This document shows positions 9,299-18,780 of a DNA stretch of 36,016 bases, piece by piece (position 1 is the stretch's first letter; every line of letters starts with the position of its first letter). The notes beneath the pieces were generated by a model. The model did not search any database. It saw only the letters and a list, made by a program, of their open reading frames with translations, and had not been told where the DNA came from. Source of the DNA: an uncultured Oligoflexia bacterium. Its GTDB lineage: Bacteria > Bdellovibrionota > Bacteriovoracia > Bacteriovoracales > Bacteriovoracaceae. The position numbers and the translations under genes are program-made. The DNA is taken from assembly GCA_937898585.1 (NCBI GenBank), contig CALDHR010000228.1, forward strand, positions 1 through 36,016. Reading direction: 5' to 3'.

Positions 9299-10668
9299 GC
9301 TTAGTTCTTATTGTTGATGACGATTTAGACCTGCAACTTTTACTCAAAGAGGCCCTTCAGTTAAGAGGGTATGATGTTCTATTGGCCAGTGATGGTTTAA
9401 AAGCGTTAGAAATTGTTGAAGAGAGTAAAGATCTTTCTTTTGTTTTTTTGGACCTCAATATGCCTGAAATGAGGGGAAATGAAGTTTTAGAAAAAATAAA
9501 GATGATTCGCCCTCATCTTATTGTCATCATGCTGACGGCCCATTCGACAATTCAAGATGCCGTCTCTTGCATTAAGCAAGGGGCCTATGATTTTTTAGAA
9601 AAGCCGGCAAAAGTTGATGACTTAGTCTCTCTTATGCAAAGAGCAGGTGAGGCCAAGCAACTTTTAGAGACGGCCCGTTACAGTGGTCCTCGAGTAGAGG
9701 GAATGATTGGTGATTCACCTCCTATGGAGCAACTTTTTTTTCTTATGGAAAAACTTGGCCGGGTGAAGACTCCTGTTTTAATTAGGGGAGAGTCGGGAAC
9801 AGGTAAGGAGCTGGTGGCCAGGGCCATTCATTTTAATTCTGATAATAAAAGTGGTCCCTTTGTGGTGATTAACTGCGCGGCCATGCCAGAGAATCTCTTA
9901 GAATCAGAGCTCTTTGGCCATGAAAAAGGGGCCTTTACAGGGGCCACAGAGCGTAAAATGGGTAAATGCCTACAGGCCAATGGAGGGACACTTTTTCTTG
10001 ATGAAATAGCAGAGATGCCTTTACTGCTTCAGGCCAAAATTTTGCGTTTTTTGCAGGAAAAAAGCTTTACTCCCGTTGGTTCTTTAAGGGAGGTTAAAGT
10101 GGATGTGCGGATTTTGGCGGCCACGCACCAAGCTCTGGAAGACATGATTGAGGCCAAAGAATTTCGCTTGGATCTTTTCTATCGCCTCAACGTGATGCCG
10201 TTAAAATTAGCACCTCTTAGAGAGCGTAAAGAAGATATTTCTTCTCTTTTGGCCCACTACATCGCTTTTTTTAATAAGCAGTTTAATCTCAATATTCAAG
10301 GAGTAGATCCTTGTGTTTTAGATACTCTTCTTCAATATCACTGGCCGGGAAATATTCGAGAATTGAAAAATGTTGTGGAGCATGCTTTTATTTTAGAGGA
10401 AAGTGATCTTATTACCCTTAGCTCTCTTCCTTCAGAGATTAAAGAGCTTGCCCCTGTTGGTCCTTATAAGCGCGATTATCTTGATACAAGAGTAGAGGGG
10501 TTAGACTTTAAGCGGGAAAAAGAATCTTTTGAGCGAGAATTTTTAAAACAGGCCCTGGAACGCAATCAAGGAAAAATTAACCAGACGGCCCTCATGGCCA
10601 ATATCCCTAAAAAAACGCTGCTGCGAAAAATTGATTTCTATCAGATGAAATCTACAGGAAAACAATGA
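9295..10668 (+). CDS. Sigma-54-dependent response regulator, NtrC family
   Basis: Receiver domain FVFLDLNMPEM; AAA+ GESGTGKELVARAIH, ELFGHEKGAFTGA (intact GAFTGA), GGTLFLDEIAEMPL; C-terminal Fis-type HTH. Confidence 0.95.
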   Translation: MSLVLIVDDDLDLQLLLKEALQLRGYDVLLASDGLKALEIVEESKDLSFVFLDLNMPEMRGNEVLEKIKMIRPHLIVIMLTAHSTIQDAVSCIKQGAYDFLEKPAKVDDLVSLMQRAGEAKQLLETARYSGPRVEGMIGDSPPMEQLFFLMEKLGRVKTPVLIRGESGTGKELVARAIHFNSDNKSGPFVVINCAAMPENLLESELFGHEKGAFTGATERKMGKCLQANGGTLFLDEIAEMPLLLQAKILRFLQEKSFTPVGSLREVKVDVRILAATHQALEDMIEAKEFRLDLFYRLNVMPLKLAPLRERKEDISSLLAHYIAFFNKQFNLNIQGVDPCVLDTLLQYHWPGNIRELKNVVEHAFILEESDLITLSSLPSEIKELAPVGPYKRDYLDTRVEGLDFKREKESFEREFLKQALERNQGKINQTALMANIPKKTLLRKIDFYQMKSTGKQ

Positions 10669-11156
10669 ATAATTTATTTAAATCTTTTGTTATTTTGTTA
10701 GTGATTGTGTTGCTAGATCAAGTGACAAAAGCAATGATTCAATCTTCTTTTATTTTAGGTGAAACGAGGAGCATTATTCCTCATTTTTTTAACCTTACTT
10801 ATGTGAAAAATACGGGGGCCGCTTTTGGCATGCTGGCCGATGGGCCCTTGCTTGTTAGGCAAGTTCTCTTTTTATTTTTACCTGTAGTGGCCTGTTTTTA
10901 TTTGGCCTATCTTTTAATAAAAGAGCGAAAAAAAGCGGGCCTTCTTTTTTGGAGTTATTTGCTTATTCTATCAGGGGCCATTGGCAATCTCATTGATCGA
11001 TTTTCGATGGGGTATGTCGTGGATTTCTTAGATTTTTATTGGAAAGATTATCACTTTGCCTCTTTTAATGTGGCCGACAGTGCAATCTCTATTGCTGCCT
11101 TTTTATTGATCTTAGATGCTTTTTTGGGAATGAAAAAAAGTGCACGCTCTTCTTAG
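10665..11156 (+). CDS. lspA: Lipoprotein signal peptidase (signal peptidase II)
   Basis: LDQVTKAMIQ, NLTYVKNTGAAFGML, GAIGNLIDRFSMGYVVDFLDFYW, FNVADSAISIAAFLL. Confidence 0.96.
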   Translation: MNNLFKSFVILLVIVLLDQVTKAMIQSSFILGETRSIIPHFFNLTYVKNTGAAFGMLADGPLLVRQVLFLFLPVVACFYLAYLLIKERKKAGLLFWSYLLILSGAIGNLIDRFSMGYVVDFLDFYWKDYHFASFNVADSAISIAAFLLILDAFLGMKKSARSS

Positions 11157-11784
11157 CGGTCTTTTGTGGAGCATCGGTTATCTTTTTTGTAGTTTTTCCT
11201 TTTCAGTAGAAAAACAAAAAATTCTTCGGTTTTATTTTCTTTCTCTTTTTCTTGTCTCCTTTATGGGAGGAAAACTTTTTTTTTATCTTACTTACCCTTA
11301 TCTAAAATATTCTTTTTGGCCATTTCTTATGGGTGGAGGGCTTGTTTTTAACGGTGCTTTTTTATTTGCCTTGTTTTTCACCTTTTTTTTTCAACAAAAA
11401 TTTTTCCTTTTTTCCGAGGAAGATCTCAAAAAGATGATCTCTTTATTCTTGCTGCTTCATGTTCTAGGACGATTAGGCTGCCTTTATGTGGGGTGTTGCC
11501 AGGGGAGCATAGGAGGAATTTCTCTTGTTATCCTAGAGATGATAGTGCTGCTCTTTCTTTTTTTCTGTTTAAGGGGAATCTCATTTTTTAACAAGGCCTC
11601 TTTTTTTTATCACTTAGGGGCGTATTTTTTTTGTTATGGTTTCTTTCGCCTTGTAGGAGATTTTTTTCGCACAGGAGGCGAGAGAATTTCTTTTTCTCCC
11701 TCTCAGTACCTTTCTTGCGTGATGCTTCTTGCAGGCATGGTGCTCTTCTTTAAGAGGCCTTCAGAGGAGAGTTTTTTTCCATAA
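11140..11784 (+). CDS. Short prolipoprotein diacylglyceryl transferase-like (Lgt-family) membrane protein
   Basis: FMGGKLFFYL, MGGGLVFNGAFL, HVLGRLGCLYVGCCQG, YGFFRLVGDFFR and SPSQYLSCVMLLAGMVLF match Lgt-family blocks; only 214 aa. Confidence 0.72.
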   Translation: MHALLSGLLWSIGYLFCSFSFSVEKQKILRFYFLSLFLVSFMGGKLFFYLTYPYLKYSFWPFLMGGGLVFNGAFLFALFFTFFFQQKFFLFSEEDLKKMISLFLLLHVLGRLGCLYVGCCQGSIGGISLVILEMIVLLFLFFCLRGISFFNKASFFYHLGAYFFCYGFFRLVGDFFRTGGERISFSPSQYLSCVMLLAGMVLFFKRPSEESFFP

Positions 11785-12190
11785 TTTCCACGTATTTTTC
11801 TTCATCGATATAAAGTTGGGTGGAGAGGGTCTCTGTTCCCCAGGCCACAAAAGCATCATCGTGTTCATACATAGTGATGGTATCCCAAGGACAATCAATA
11901 GAACAGTTTTGGCAGCCAATACAGCGAGAAAAGTCAATTTCAACGACTTGCTGGTATCCAGGATTGCTGGGATCGGGACCAGGGACAAGTTCAATGGAAT
12001 CAACAGGGCAGCCGGCAATACAGACCTCGCAGCCCGTGCAACCACTTTGATGAACAAGGGCCAAGAGCTTGGGCGGTTTCTTTCCTTTGCGCAAGGGCTT
12101 GAGGCGCGCTGTGTGAAAGGGATTTTCTATTTTTATTTTTGCTTCATCACTCATGGAATATCCTTTGGTAAGAGAGGGGTTTTTTTCCAT
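11750..12190 (-). CDS. Ferredoxin / RnfB-like 2[4Fe-4S] protein
   Basis: CTGCEVCIAGCPVDSIELV and CIGCQNCSIDCPWDTITMY. Confidence 0.88.
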   Translation of the reverse strand: MEKNPSLTKGYSMSDEAKIKIENPFHTARLKPLRKGKKPPKLLALVHQSGCTGCEVCIAGCPVDSIELVPGPDPSNPGYQQVVEIDFSRCIGCQNCSIDCPWDTITMYEHDDAFVAWGTETLSTQLYIDEEKYVEIMEKNSPLKAS

Positions 12191-12322
12191 TATATTCTAC
12201 TCTTCGACTCATTTATAGAACAGATGAGGAGATTTTGACGATGAAAAAAGTTTAAGGCAAACTGTTCATCAATAGAAAAGCTTTATAAAATTAGTTTCCT
12301 TCTTTTATCAAGGATAAACTTT

Positions 12323-15300
12323 GTGACAGAGACCCACTCTCCTTTGCGTTTTGTTTCCGCTGCCGCGCTTTTTGATGGACACGATGTTTCCATTAATATT
12401 ATTCGGCGCATTCTTCAAGAGAAAGGTGTGGAGGTGATCCATCTAGGGCATAATCGAAGTGCTCAGGATATCGCCAAGGCCGCTCTTGAAGAAGATGCTC
12501 AGGGAGTGGCCATTAGCTCTTACCAGGGCGGGCATAATGAGTTTTTTCCCTATGTCGTTCAACTACTGCAAGAAAATGGGGGAAAAGAAATTAAGGTTTT
12601 TGGCGGTGGGGGCGGCGTTATTATCCCTAAAGAAATTGAAGCACTCCACCGTGCAGGAGTAGAGCATATTTATTCGCCTGCTGATGGAATGCAACTTGGC
12701 CTTGAAGGCATTATCGAAGACATGATTAAGCGGGCCCAAAAAAGTAAGCAGCAAAAAAGTGATGTAGAATCTCTTTTGGTAAAAAAAGAAAAATCTCACA
12801 GCGATATCGCAAAAATTCTCAGTGCCATTGAGAATAAAGAGATTGAAGCTTCAAATTTCTCAGTTGCCAGTAAAAGCAAAAAAGAAGATTGCCGTGTCCT
12901 TGGTATTACGGGAACGGGAGGGGCCGGAAAATCTTCTCTCCTCGACGAATTGTTGCTGCGTTTTTTGCGCTTTTATCCTGAGATTCATCTCGCTGTTCTT
13001 TGCGTTGATCCTTCTAGTAAATTGCGCAAAGGTGCTCTTTTGGGAGATCGCATTCGCGTAGGAGCGGCCGCCTCAGAGAGGATTTATTTTCGTTCTTTGG
13101 CGACGCGTGAGTCCCAGACAGAAATTAGTCAGGCCACTTCAGAGATGATCTCTTTTTTAAAAGCTTCACAACTCTTTGATCTTATTATCGTAGAGACTTC
13201 AGGCATTGGGCAAGTTTCTAACGAGATTACTTCCATCAGTGATAAGAGTCTCTATGTCATGACCAGTGAATTTGGAGCGCCTACTCAATTGGAAAAAATT
13301 GAAATGCTCAGCAGCGCTGATTTTATTGTTATCAATAAGTTTGAGCGAGAGCGCTCAGAAGATGCCTTAAGAGATGTACGCAAGCAGTACCGTCGCAATA
13401 AAAAAATGTTTTCCCTTGAGATTAAAGACAACGATCTGCCTATCTTTGGAACATGTGCCGGCCAATTTAATGATCAAGGCGTCAATATGCTTTTTAAAAG
13501 CATTATTCTTGAAATGCTGCCTGACTCGTTTGATAAAAAAAGTGTCTCAGATCTCTTTACAGGAGAAAAGCAGTCTTCTCCTCGTTATCTGATTCCTCCC
13601 TCGAAAACAAACTATCTCTCACAAGTGGCCGAAGTTTGTGAAAATTATCGCAAAAAAGTTTTGGCCAGTAGAACAAAGATAGAAGAGTTGGAGGCCAAAA
13701 GAGTTTTGAAAATAGAGTGTTCTGCTTTAGAAAAAGAACTATCAGTTGAACTTGAACTTATTGAACAATATCAAAAGGCCAGAGAATCATTTAAGGAGAG
13801 TTATGAGACACTTTCAGGCCTTCGCCTCCCTCAAGTAACTCTTCCCAAAGAAACACTCTCTCTTTATGGGCTTTATGAATTTTTGGCCACGCAAAATCTT
13901 CCCGGATTTTTTCCCTATGCCGCCGGGCTTTTTCCTTACAAAAGAACAGATGAGCTTCCCACACGTCAATTTGCAGGAGAAGGTGGTCCTTCGCGAACCA
14001 ATAAACGTTTTCATTTTTTGTCAAAAAACGAAACATTTAAACGCCTCTCCACTGCTTTTGATTCAGTGACACTTTATGGAGAAGAACCTCACGAGAGACC
14101 TGATATTTTTGGAAAAATTGGGGAGTCAGGAGTAAGCATTGCCACCTTAGATGATATGGAAGAGCTGTTTAAGGGCATTGATCTTGCTGATAAAACCACT
14201 TCTGTTTCCATGACCATTAATGGGCCGGCCGCGATTATTTTGGCCATGTTTATGAATGCTGCTTTTAAACAACAACTAAAGGGTGATGATTATCACAATA
14301 AAGAAAAACGCATTGCTATTATGAAGCAAGTGCGTGGAACAGTGCAGGCCGATATCCTTAAAGAAGATCAAGCGCAAAACACCTGCATTTTTTCACTGAA
14401 TTTTTCCTTGAAACTTATGGGGGATGTGCAGGAATTTTTTTCTAAAAATGAGATAAAAAATTATTATACCGTCTCTATTAGTGGCTATCACATTGCTGAA
14501 GCTGGAGCTAACCCCATCACACAATTGGCCTTTACGCTCGCTAATGGACTTACTTACATTGAATATTACCTTTCGCGCGGCCTTGATATTGATAGTATTT
14601 GCAACAACCTCTCTTTTTTCTTTAGCAATGGTCTCGACGCAGAATATAGCGTTTTAGGGAGAGTGGCGCGAAAAATTTGGGCCATCACCATGCGGGATAA
14701 ATATGGCGCCAGCGAGCGTTCTCAGAGGCTTAAATATCATGTTCAAACATCGGGGCGATCTCTTCATGCTCAAGAAATTGACTTTAATGATATTCGAACA
14801 ACTTTGCAGGCCCTTACGGCCCTTCAGGAAAATTGTAATTCTCTTCACACCAATGCTTATGATGAGGCCATTACAACGCCCACCGAAGAAAGCGTTCGGC
14901 GTGCTCTGGCCATTCAGCTTATTTTAAACCGAGAGTTTGGTCCTTTGAAGACAGATAATATCATGCAAGGATCTTTTTATTATGATCTCTTGGCAGAATT
15001 AGTAGAAGAAGCAGTTTTAAAGGAATTTCATCGTCTCTCTTCGCGGGGAGGTGTTCTTGGCGCGATGGAAGGACTCTATCAGAGAGGAAAAATTCAAGAT
15101 GAATCACATCACTATGAATCTCTAAAAGACAGTGGCGATCTTCCCATTATCGGTGTGAATACTTTTATTGCTCCCGATGTTCATGAGCAGATGAAAGAAG
15201 AAATTGATCTTTCTCGCTCCTCTTATGAAGAAAAAAATCAGCAGTTGCAGCGCCTCAATGATTTTAAAAAACGACATCAAAAACATTCACAAGAGGCCCT

Positions 15301-15436
15301 TCATAAATTGGCCCAAGTGGTTTTAAGTGAAGGAAATATCTTTGAAGAGCTCCTTGAGACAGTAGAGCATTGTTCTTTAGGAGAAATCACTCACTGCCTT
15401 AACTCCCTTGGAGGAATTTATCGGCGAGGAGTCTGA
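12323..15436 (+). CDS. icmF: Fused isobutyryl-CoA mutase IcmF (B12-binding, G-protein chaperone and mutase large domain)
   Basis: B12 motif DGHDVSI; P-loop GITGTGGAGKSSLLDEL; mutase segment FAGEGGPSRTNKRFHFLS...KRLSTAFDSVTLYGEEPHERPDIFGKIGESGVSIATLDDM; 1037 aa; GTG start. Confidence 0.93.
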   Translation: MTETHSPLRFVSAAALFDGHDVSINIIRRILQEKGVEVIHLGHNRSAQDIAKAALEEDAQGVAISSYQGGHNEFFPYVVQLLQENGGKEIKVFGGGGGVIIPKEIEALHRAGVEHIYSPADGMQLGLEGIIEDMIKRAQKSKQQKSDVESLLVKKEKSHSDIAKILSAIENKEIEASNFSVASKSKKEDCRVLGITGTGGAGKSSLLDELLLRFLRFYPEIHLAVLCVDPSSKLRKGALLGDRIRVGAAASERIYFRSLATRESQTEISQATSEMISFLKASQLFDLIIVETSGIGQVSNEITSISDKSLYVMTSEFGAPTQLEKIEMLSSADFIVINKFERERSEDALRDVRKQYRRNKKMFSLEIKDNDLPIFGTCAGQFNDQGVNMLFKSIILEMLPDSFDKKSVSDLFTGEKQSSPRYLIPPSKTNYLSQVAEVCENYRKKVLASRTKIEELEAKRVLKIECSALEKELSVELELIEQYQKARESFKESYETLSGLRLPQVTLPKETLSLYGLYEFLATQNLPGFFPYAAGLFPYKRTDELPTRQFAGEGGPSRTNKRFHFLSKNETFKRLSTAFDSVTLYGEEPHERPDIFGKIGESGVSIATLDDMEELFKGIDLADKTTSVSMTINGPAAIILAMFMNAAFKQQLKGDDYHNKEKRIAIMKQVRGTVQADILKEDQAQNTCIFSLNFSLKLMGDVQEFFSKNEIKNYYTVSISGYHIAEAGANPITQLAFTLANGLTYIEYYLSRGLDIDSICNNLSFFFSNGLDAEYSVLGRVARKIWAITMRDKYGASERSQRLKYHVQTSGRSLHAQEIDFNDIRTTLQALTALQENCNSLHTNAYDEAITTPTEESVRRALAIQLILNREFGPLKTDNIMQGSFYYDLLAELVEEAVLKEFHRLSSRGGVLGAMEGLYQRGKIQDESHHYESLKDSGDLPIIGVNTFIAPDVHEQMKEEIDLSRSSYEEKNQQLQRLNDFKKRHQKHSQEALHKLAQVVLSEGNIFEELLETVEHCSLGEITHCLNSLGGIYRRGV

Positions 15437-15458
15437 GTTTGAAGATGAGACAAAAGAG

Positions 15459-15486
15459 TTGCAATCCTTGAAGAATTTGCTATAAG
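15459..15486 (+). promoter_or_regulatory. Candidate sigma70-like promoter for tRNA-Leu
   Basis: TTGCAA - 16 nt - TATAAG, with the tRNA starting 24 nt downstream of the -10. Confidence 0.5.
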
Positions 15487-15510
15487 CAACAAGCTAAATT
15501 TCTCCAAAAT

Positions 15511-15595
15511 GCCCAGGTGGTGAAACTGGTAGACACGTACGCTTGAGGGGCGTATGCCGCAAGGTGTGAAGGTTCAAGTCCTTTCCTGGGCACCA
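15511..15595 (+). tRNA. tRNA-Leu (anticodon GAG)
   Basis: GCCCAGG acceptor pairs with CCTGGGC; anticodon stem TACGC/GCGTA enclosing TTGAGGG; long variable arm; GGTTCAAGTCC T-arm; encoded CCA. Confidence 0.95.
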
Positions 15596-15613
15596 TAAAT
15601 TTTCTTTAATCTC

Positions 15614-16015
15614 TTATTCCAACATTCCCTTAATTTTTGTAGAACTCAATGTTGCTACATAGGCCGATACATTTTCAATATCTTGTGGAGTGAGATTTTT
15701 AATTTTTAACTTCATTGTATTTGTATATGCTGTCTTGCGCGAACCATCGTGAATGGCCGTCATTTGTTTGACAATATACTGTTCATTAAGTCCGGCAATG
15801 GGAGGTCCTTTCATAGCGTTGAGTTTTAAAGGAGTGCCTTTGGCCTTCCCCTCGCCTTTTTTGTCATGGCAAAGAGCGCAGTTAATTTTTTTCCACACTT
15901 TTTCTCCTTCTTTGGCATCAGCTGCGGCCATGAGAGAAGAAAAGGTTGTTGTTGTAAGTGAGAAGGCCAAAAAAGAGCGAAGAGCAACTCTATAGATTGA
16001 TTTTTTCATTTGCAT
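15614..16015 (-). CDS. Periplasmic class I c-type cytochrome
   Basis: N-terminal signal peptide (MQMKKSIYRVALRSFLAFSL...) and single CALCH heme-binding motif. Start at 16015 preferred over 16030 because of upstream AGGGGA. Confidence 0.85.
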   Translation of the reverse strand: MQMKKSIYRVALRSFLAFSLTTTTFSSLMAAADAKEGEKVWKKINCALCHDKKGEGKAKGTPLKLNAMKGPPIAGLNEQYIVKQMTAIHDGSRKTAYTNTMKLKIKNLTPQDIENVSAYVATLSSTKIKGMLE

Positions 16016-16102
16016 TTTATCCCCTTGCAAAATTGTTAATTATTGTGGGAATAGTATATCAAAAGAAAAAATAATAAACGAAAAATTTAAAAGAGGAAAA
16101 GA

Positions 16103-16117
16103 GTGATTAAAGTCATC
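16103..16117. promoter_or_regulatory. Weak FNR/Crp-like inverted site in the cytochrome c / ccoI divergent intergenic region
   Basis: gTGATtaaagTCAtc; 7 of 10 informative positions match TTGAT-N4-ATCAA. Confidence 0.25.
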
Positions 16118-16180
16118 TTTTTTTCTCAAGAGCAATGTTAGAAAAAAATATTCTTTAGGCCGTTAGCAGCGAGATTTTCC

Positions 16181-18598
16181 TTGGAATTGCGTCAAGCATA
16201 TAAACATCCTCCTTGTCATCATTGTGGTCTTCCTTCTCTTTATCTTGTCTCTAAAAAGATTTTGGAAAAAGAATGCCACTTTTGTTGCCATGGTTGTCTT
16301 ACAGTCTATGAATTTATTCATGAGATGAAATTGAGTAATTATTATGATTTAAAAAAAAGTGCTGATAGCACAGAGAATAATCCCATTGATGCAGAGACGC
16401 TTAAGCAAAAAAAGTCATCCTATAGCTATATTGATTCAGATGTTTTTAAAAAGCAGTACGCTTTCAAAGAGGAGAAGGGAACTCAGAGTATGCTTTTTTT
16501 TGTTAAAGGCGTTCACTGTTTGGCCTGCGTTTGGATTTTTGAAAAAATCAAAGAGATGGTTCCTCATGTAATTGACTCTTCTCTTTTTCTCAATCGTTCT
16601 TTAGCGAAAATAACCATTGAAGAAGGAACAGCATTTCAAGATGTTCTTTTACTTATTAATAAGTTTGGTTATAGCGCCCATCCCGTTAAAGAGGATAAAG
16701 AAGCTGCTTTTTATCAAAAAAAAGAGAATCAAAAAATCCTTCTAAAGCTTGGAGTAGCGGGGTTTTGTACCGCTCAAATTATGATGAATTCTGTGGCCTT
16801 ATATGTAGGAGCAGAAGGATTTTGGGCCATCTTATTTAACAGGCTTAATTGTCTTTTTATTTTACCCATTGTTTTCTATAGTGCCATCCCCTTTTATGAG
16901 ACAAGCTATCAGTCGATTAAGCAAAAAAGTATTTCCCTTGATATCCCCATTGTCTTGGCCCTTTTATTGGGAACAATGCATGGTTTTTTTAAAGTTTTCA
17001 CAGGCACAGGAGATGGTTATTTTGATACCCTGAGCACGCTTATTTTCCTTCTCCTGGGTTCGCGTTATTTTTTGCGCAGAATGCAGCAGAGTAATATGGA
17101 TCATCTCTCATGGACTTCTTTTTTGAAAAACGACAAGATTACACTTCTCTCCAAGGAAGGAGAAAAATCTGTTATCCACATGGATCTTCTCAAAAAAGGC
17201 GATGTTGTTTTTGTCTCTCCAGGAGAAATCATTCCCGTTGATGGAATGATCAAAGAAGGATCATCTCAAATTTCAAATTCTCTTTTAACAGGAGAATCGT
17301 TTCCCATAAAAGTGAAAAGTGGAGACAAAATATTTTCTGGCTCCACTAATATAAGCTCGCCGCTTATCATTGAGGCCCATGCTGTAAAAGAAGACTCTCA
17401 ATTGGGAAAAATGATCCTCGAGTTGCAACAAGGCTGGGGGGCAAAATCTTCAGTGGTAACATTTAGCGATAAAATGGCCAAATATCTGGTGAAGAGCATT
17501 CTTTTTTTGGCCTTTGTTCTTTTTATTTATTTTGGATTTATTCAACAAAATATGAGCGAAGGATTTTCGCGTATCCTTTCTATCATCATCATTAGCTGCC
17601 CTTGTGCTTTAGGATTGGCCGTTCCTCTCTCGATGATTCTTTCTCTAAAAGGGGCATTAAAAAAAGGTATCATCGTCAAAAGTGATATGGCCCTGCAGAA
17701 ATTGAGTGAAGCAAAAAATGTTTTTTTTGATAAAACAGGAACACTTACTTTCGGCCAAATTGCTGTTAGTAAATGGGAAGGAGAGAGTTCTCCTGAAATA
17801 AAAAAAATTATTTTAGGCCTAGAAGAGAACTCTCATCATGTTGTTGCTCTTGCCTTAAAAGATGATATTGGACGCAGTAATATTAAAAAAGACGAAAGAC
17901 TTTTGATAGAGGATATAAAGGAAATTCCAGGTCTTGGTGTTGAAGGAAGGATAGGCGAAGATTTTTATGAACTTCAGGCCGCTTCGTTTGATAAAGCTAA
18001 TAAAAATTTCTATTATTCAAAAATTGTTTTGCTTAAAAATAAAAAATTTGTCTGTAGTATTATCTTAAGTGATAAAATACGACCACAGGCCCATGAAGTC
18101 ATTTCTTTCTTGCAAAAAATAAAGATGAACCTTTTTATTCTCTCAGGAGACCGCTCGCAGAGTGTAAAATATCTAGGAGAGGAATTAAGCATTCAAAAGA
18201 AGAGAATTTTTTCTTCTCTTAGTCCTTTTGAAAAAAAAGAAATGATTCAATCTTTTAACAATACCGTCATGATAGGTGACGGTGCTAATGATGCTTTGGC
18301 ATTACAGGCCAGTGATGTGGGAATTGTGGTAAGCGGAGGGCTTTATGCAGGAATTCAGGCCGCTGATATTTATTTAACAAAAGCGGGAGTCAGACCCATT
18401 GGTGAAATTTTTATTCATGCAAAAAAAACAATACAACTCATAAAAATAAATACATTCTTTTCTCTTTTTTATAACATCTTAGGAGTGAGCTTTGCTCTTT
18501 TGGGAAAAGTAAATCCGTTATGGGCCGCTATTTTTATGCCCATTCAGGCATTAAGTGTTTTTTCCTATACACTTTTTTTTGCCAGGAAAAATTTATGA
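16181..18598 (+). CDS. ccoI: cbb3 oxidase-associated copper P1B-type ATPase
   Basis: N-terminal CHHCGLP...CHFCCHGC; HMA motif GVHCLACVW; SCPCALGLAVP; FDKTGTLTFG; GDGANDALALQ; TTG start. Confidence 0.93.
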   Translation: MELRQAYKHPPCHHCGLPSLYLVSKKILEKECHFCCHGCLTVYEFIHEMKLSNYYDLKKSADSTENNPIDAETLKQKKSSYSYIDSDVFKKQYAFKEEKGTQSMLFFVKGVHCLACVWIFEKIKEMVPHVIDSSLFLNRSLAKITIEEGTAFQDVLLLINKFGYSAHPVKEDKEAAFYQKKENQKILLKLGVAGFCTAQIMMNSVALYVGAEGFWAILFNRLNCLFILPIVFYSAIPFYETSYQSIKQKSISLDIPIVLALLLGTMHGFFKVFTGTGDGYFDTLSTLIFLLLGSRYFLRRMQQSNMDHLSWTSFLKNDKITLLSKEGEKSVIHMDLLKKGDVVFVSPGEIIPVDGMIKEGSSQISNSLLTGESFPIKVKSGDKIFSGSTNISSPLIIEAHAVKEDSQLGKMILELQQGWGAKSSVVTFSDKMAKYLVKSILFLAFVLFIYFGFIQQNMSEGFSRILSIIIISCPCALGLAVPLSMILSLKGALKKGIIVKSDMALQKLSEAKNVFFDKTGTLTFGQIAVSKWEGESSPEIKKIILGLEENSHHVVALALKDDIGRSNIKKDERLLIEDIKEIPGLGVEGRIGEDFYELQAASFDKANKNFYYSKIVLLKNKKFVCSIILSDKIRPQAHEVISFLQKIKMNLFILSGDRSQSVKYLGEELSIQKKRIFSSLSPFEKKEMIQSFNNTVMIGDGANDALALQASDVGIVVSGGLYAGIQAADIYLTKAGVRPIGEIFIHAKKTIQLIKINTFFSLFYNILGVSFALLGKVNPLWAAIFMPIQALSVFSYTLFFARKNL

Positions 18599-18780
18599 GT
18601 GTTGTTTTAATCCTACTTCCCATCTCTCTTTTGTTGGCCATTTTCTTTGCCTTGGGATTTTTTTGGAGTGTCAAAAATGGTCAGTATGATGAGTTGGACT
18701 CTCCTTCAATGAGTATTTTTCTAGAGGCGAAAAAAATAAATAAGTTTAATCATAAAATGAGGACTACTGATGATGAATGA
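18595..18780 (+). CDS. ccoS: cbb3-type oxidase maturation protein CcoS
   Basis: 61 aa, single N-terminal TM followed by FFWSVKNGQYDELDSP, the CcoS signature; ATGA overlap with ccoI. Confidence 0.9.
   Translation: MSVVLILLPISLLLAIFFALGFFWSVKNGQYDELDSPSMSIFLEAKKINKFNHKMRTTDDE

Noticed and set aside
11729-12238. 169-aa plus-strand ORF
   Set aside because: Antisense shadow of the ferredoxin with clear CxxCxxC motifs; composition implausible and no recognisable domain.
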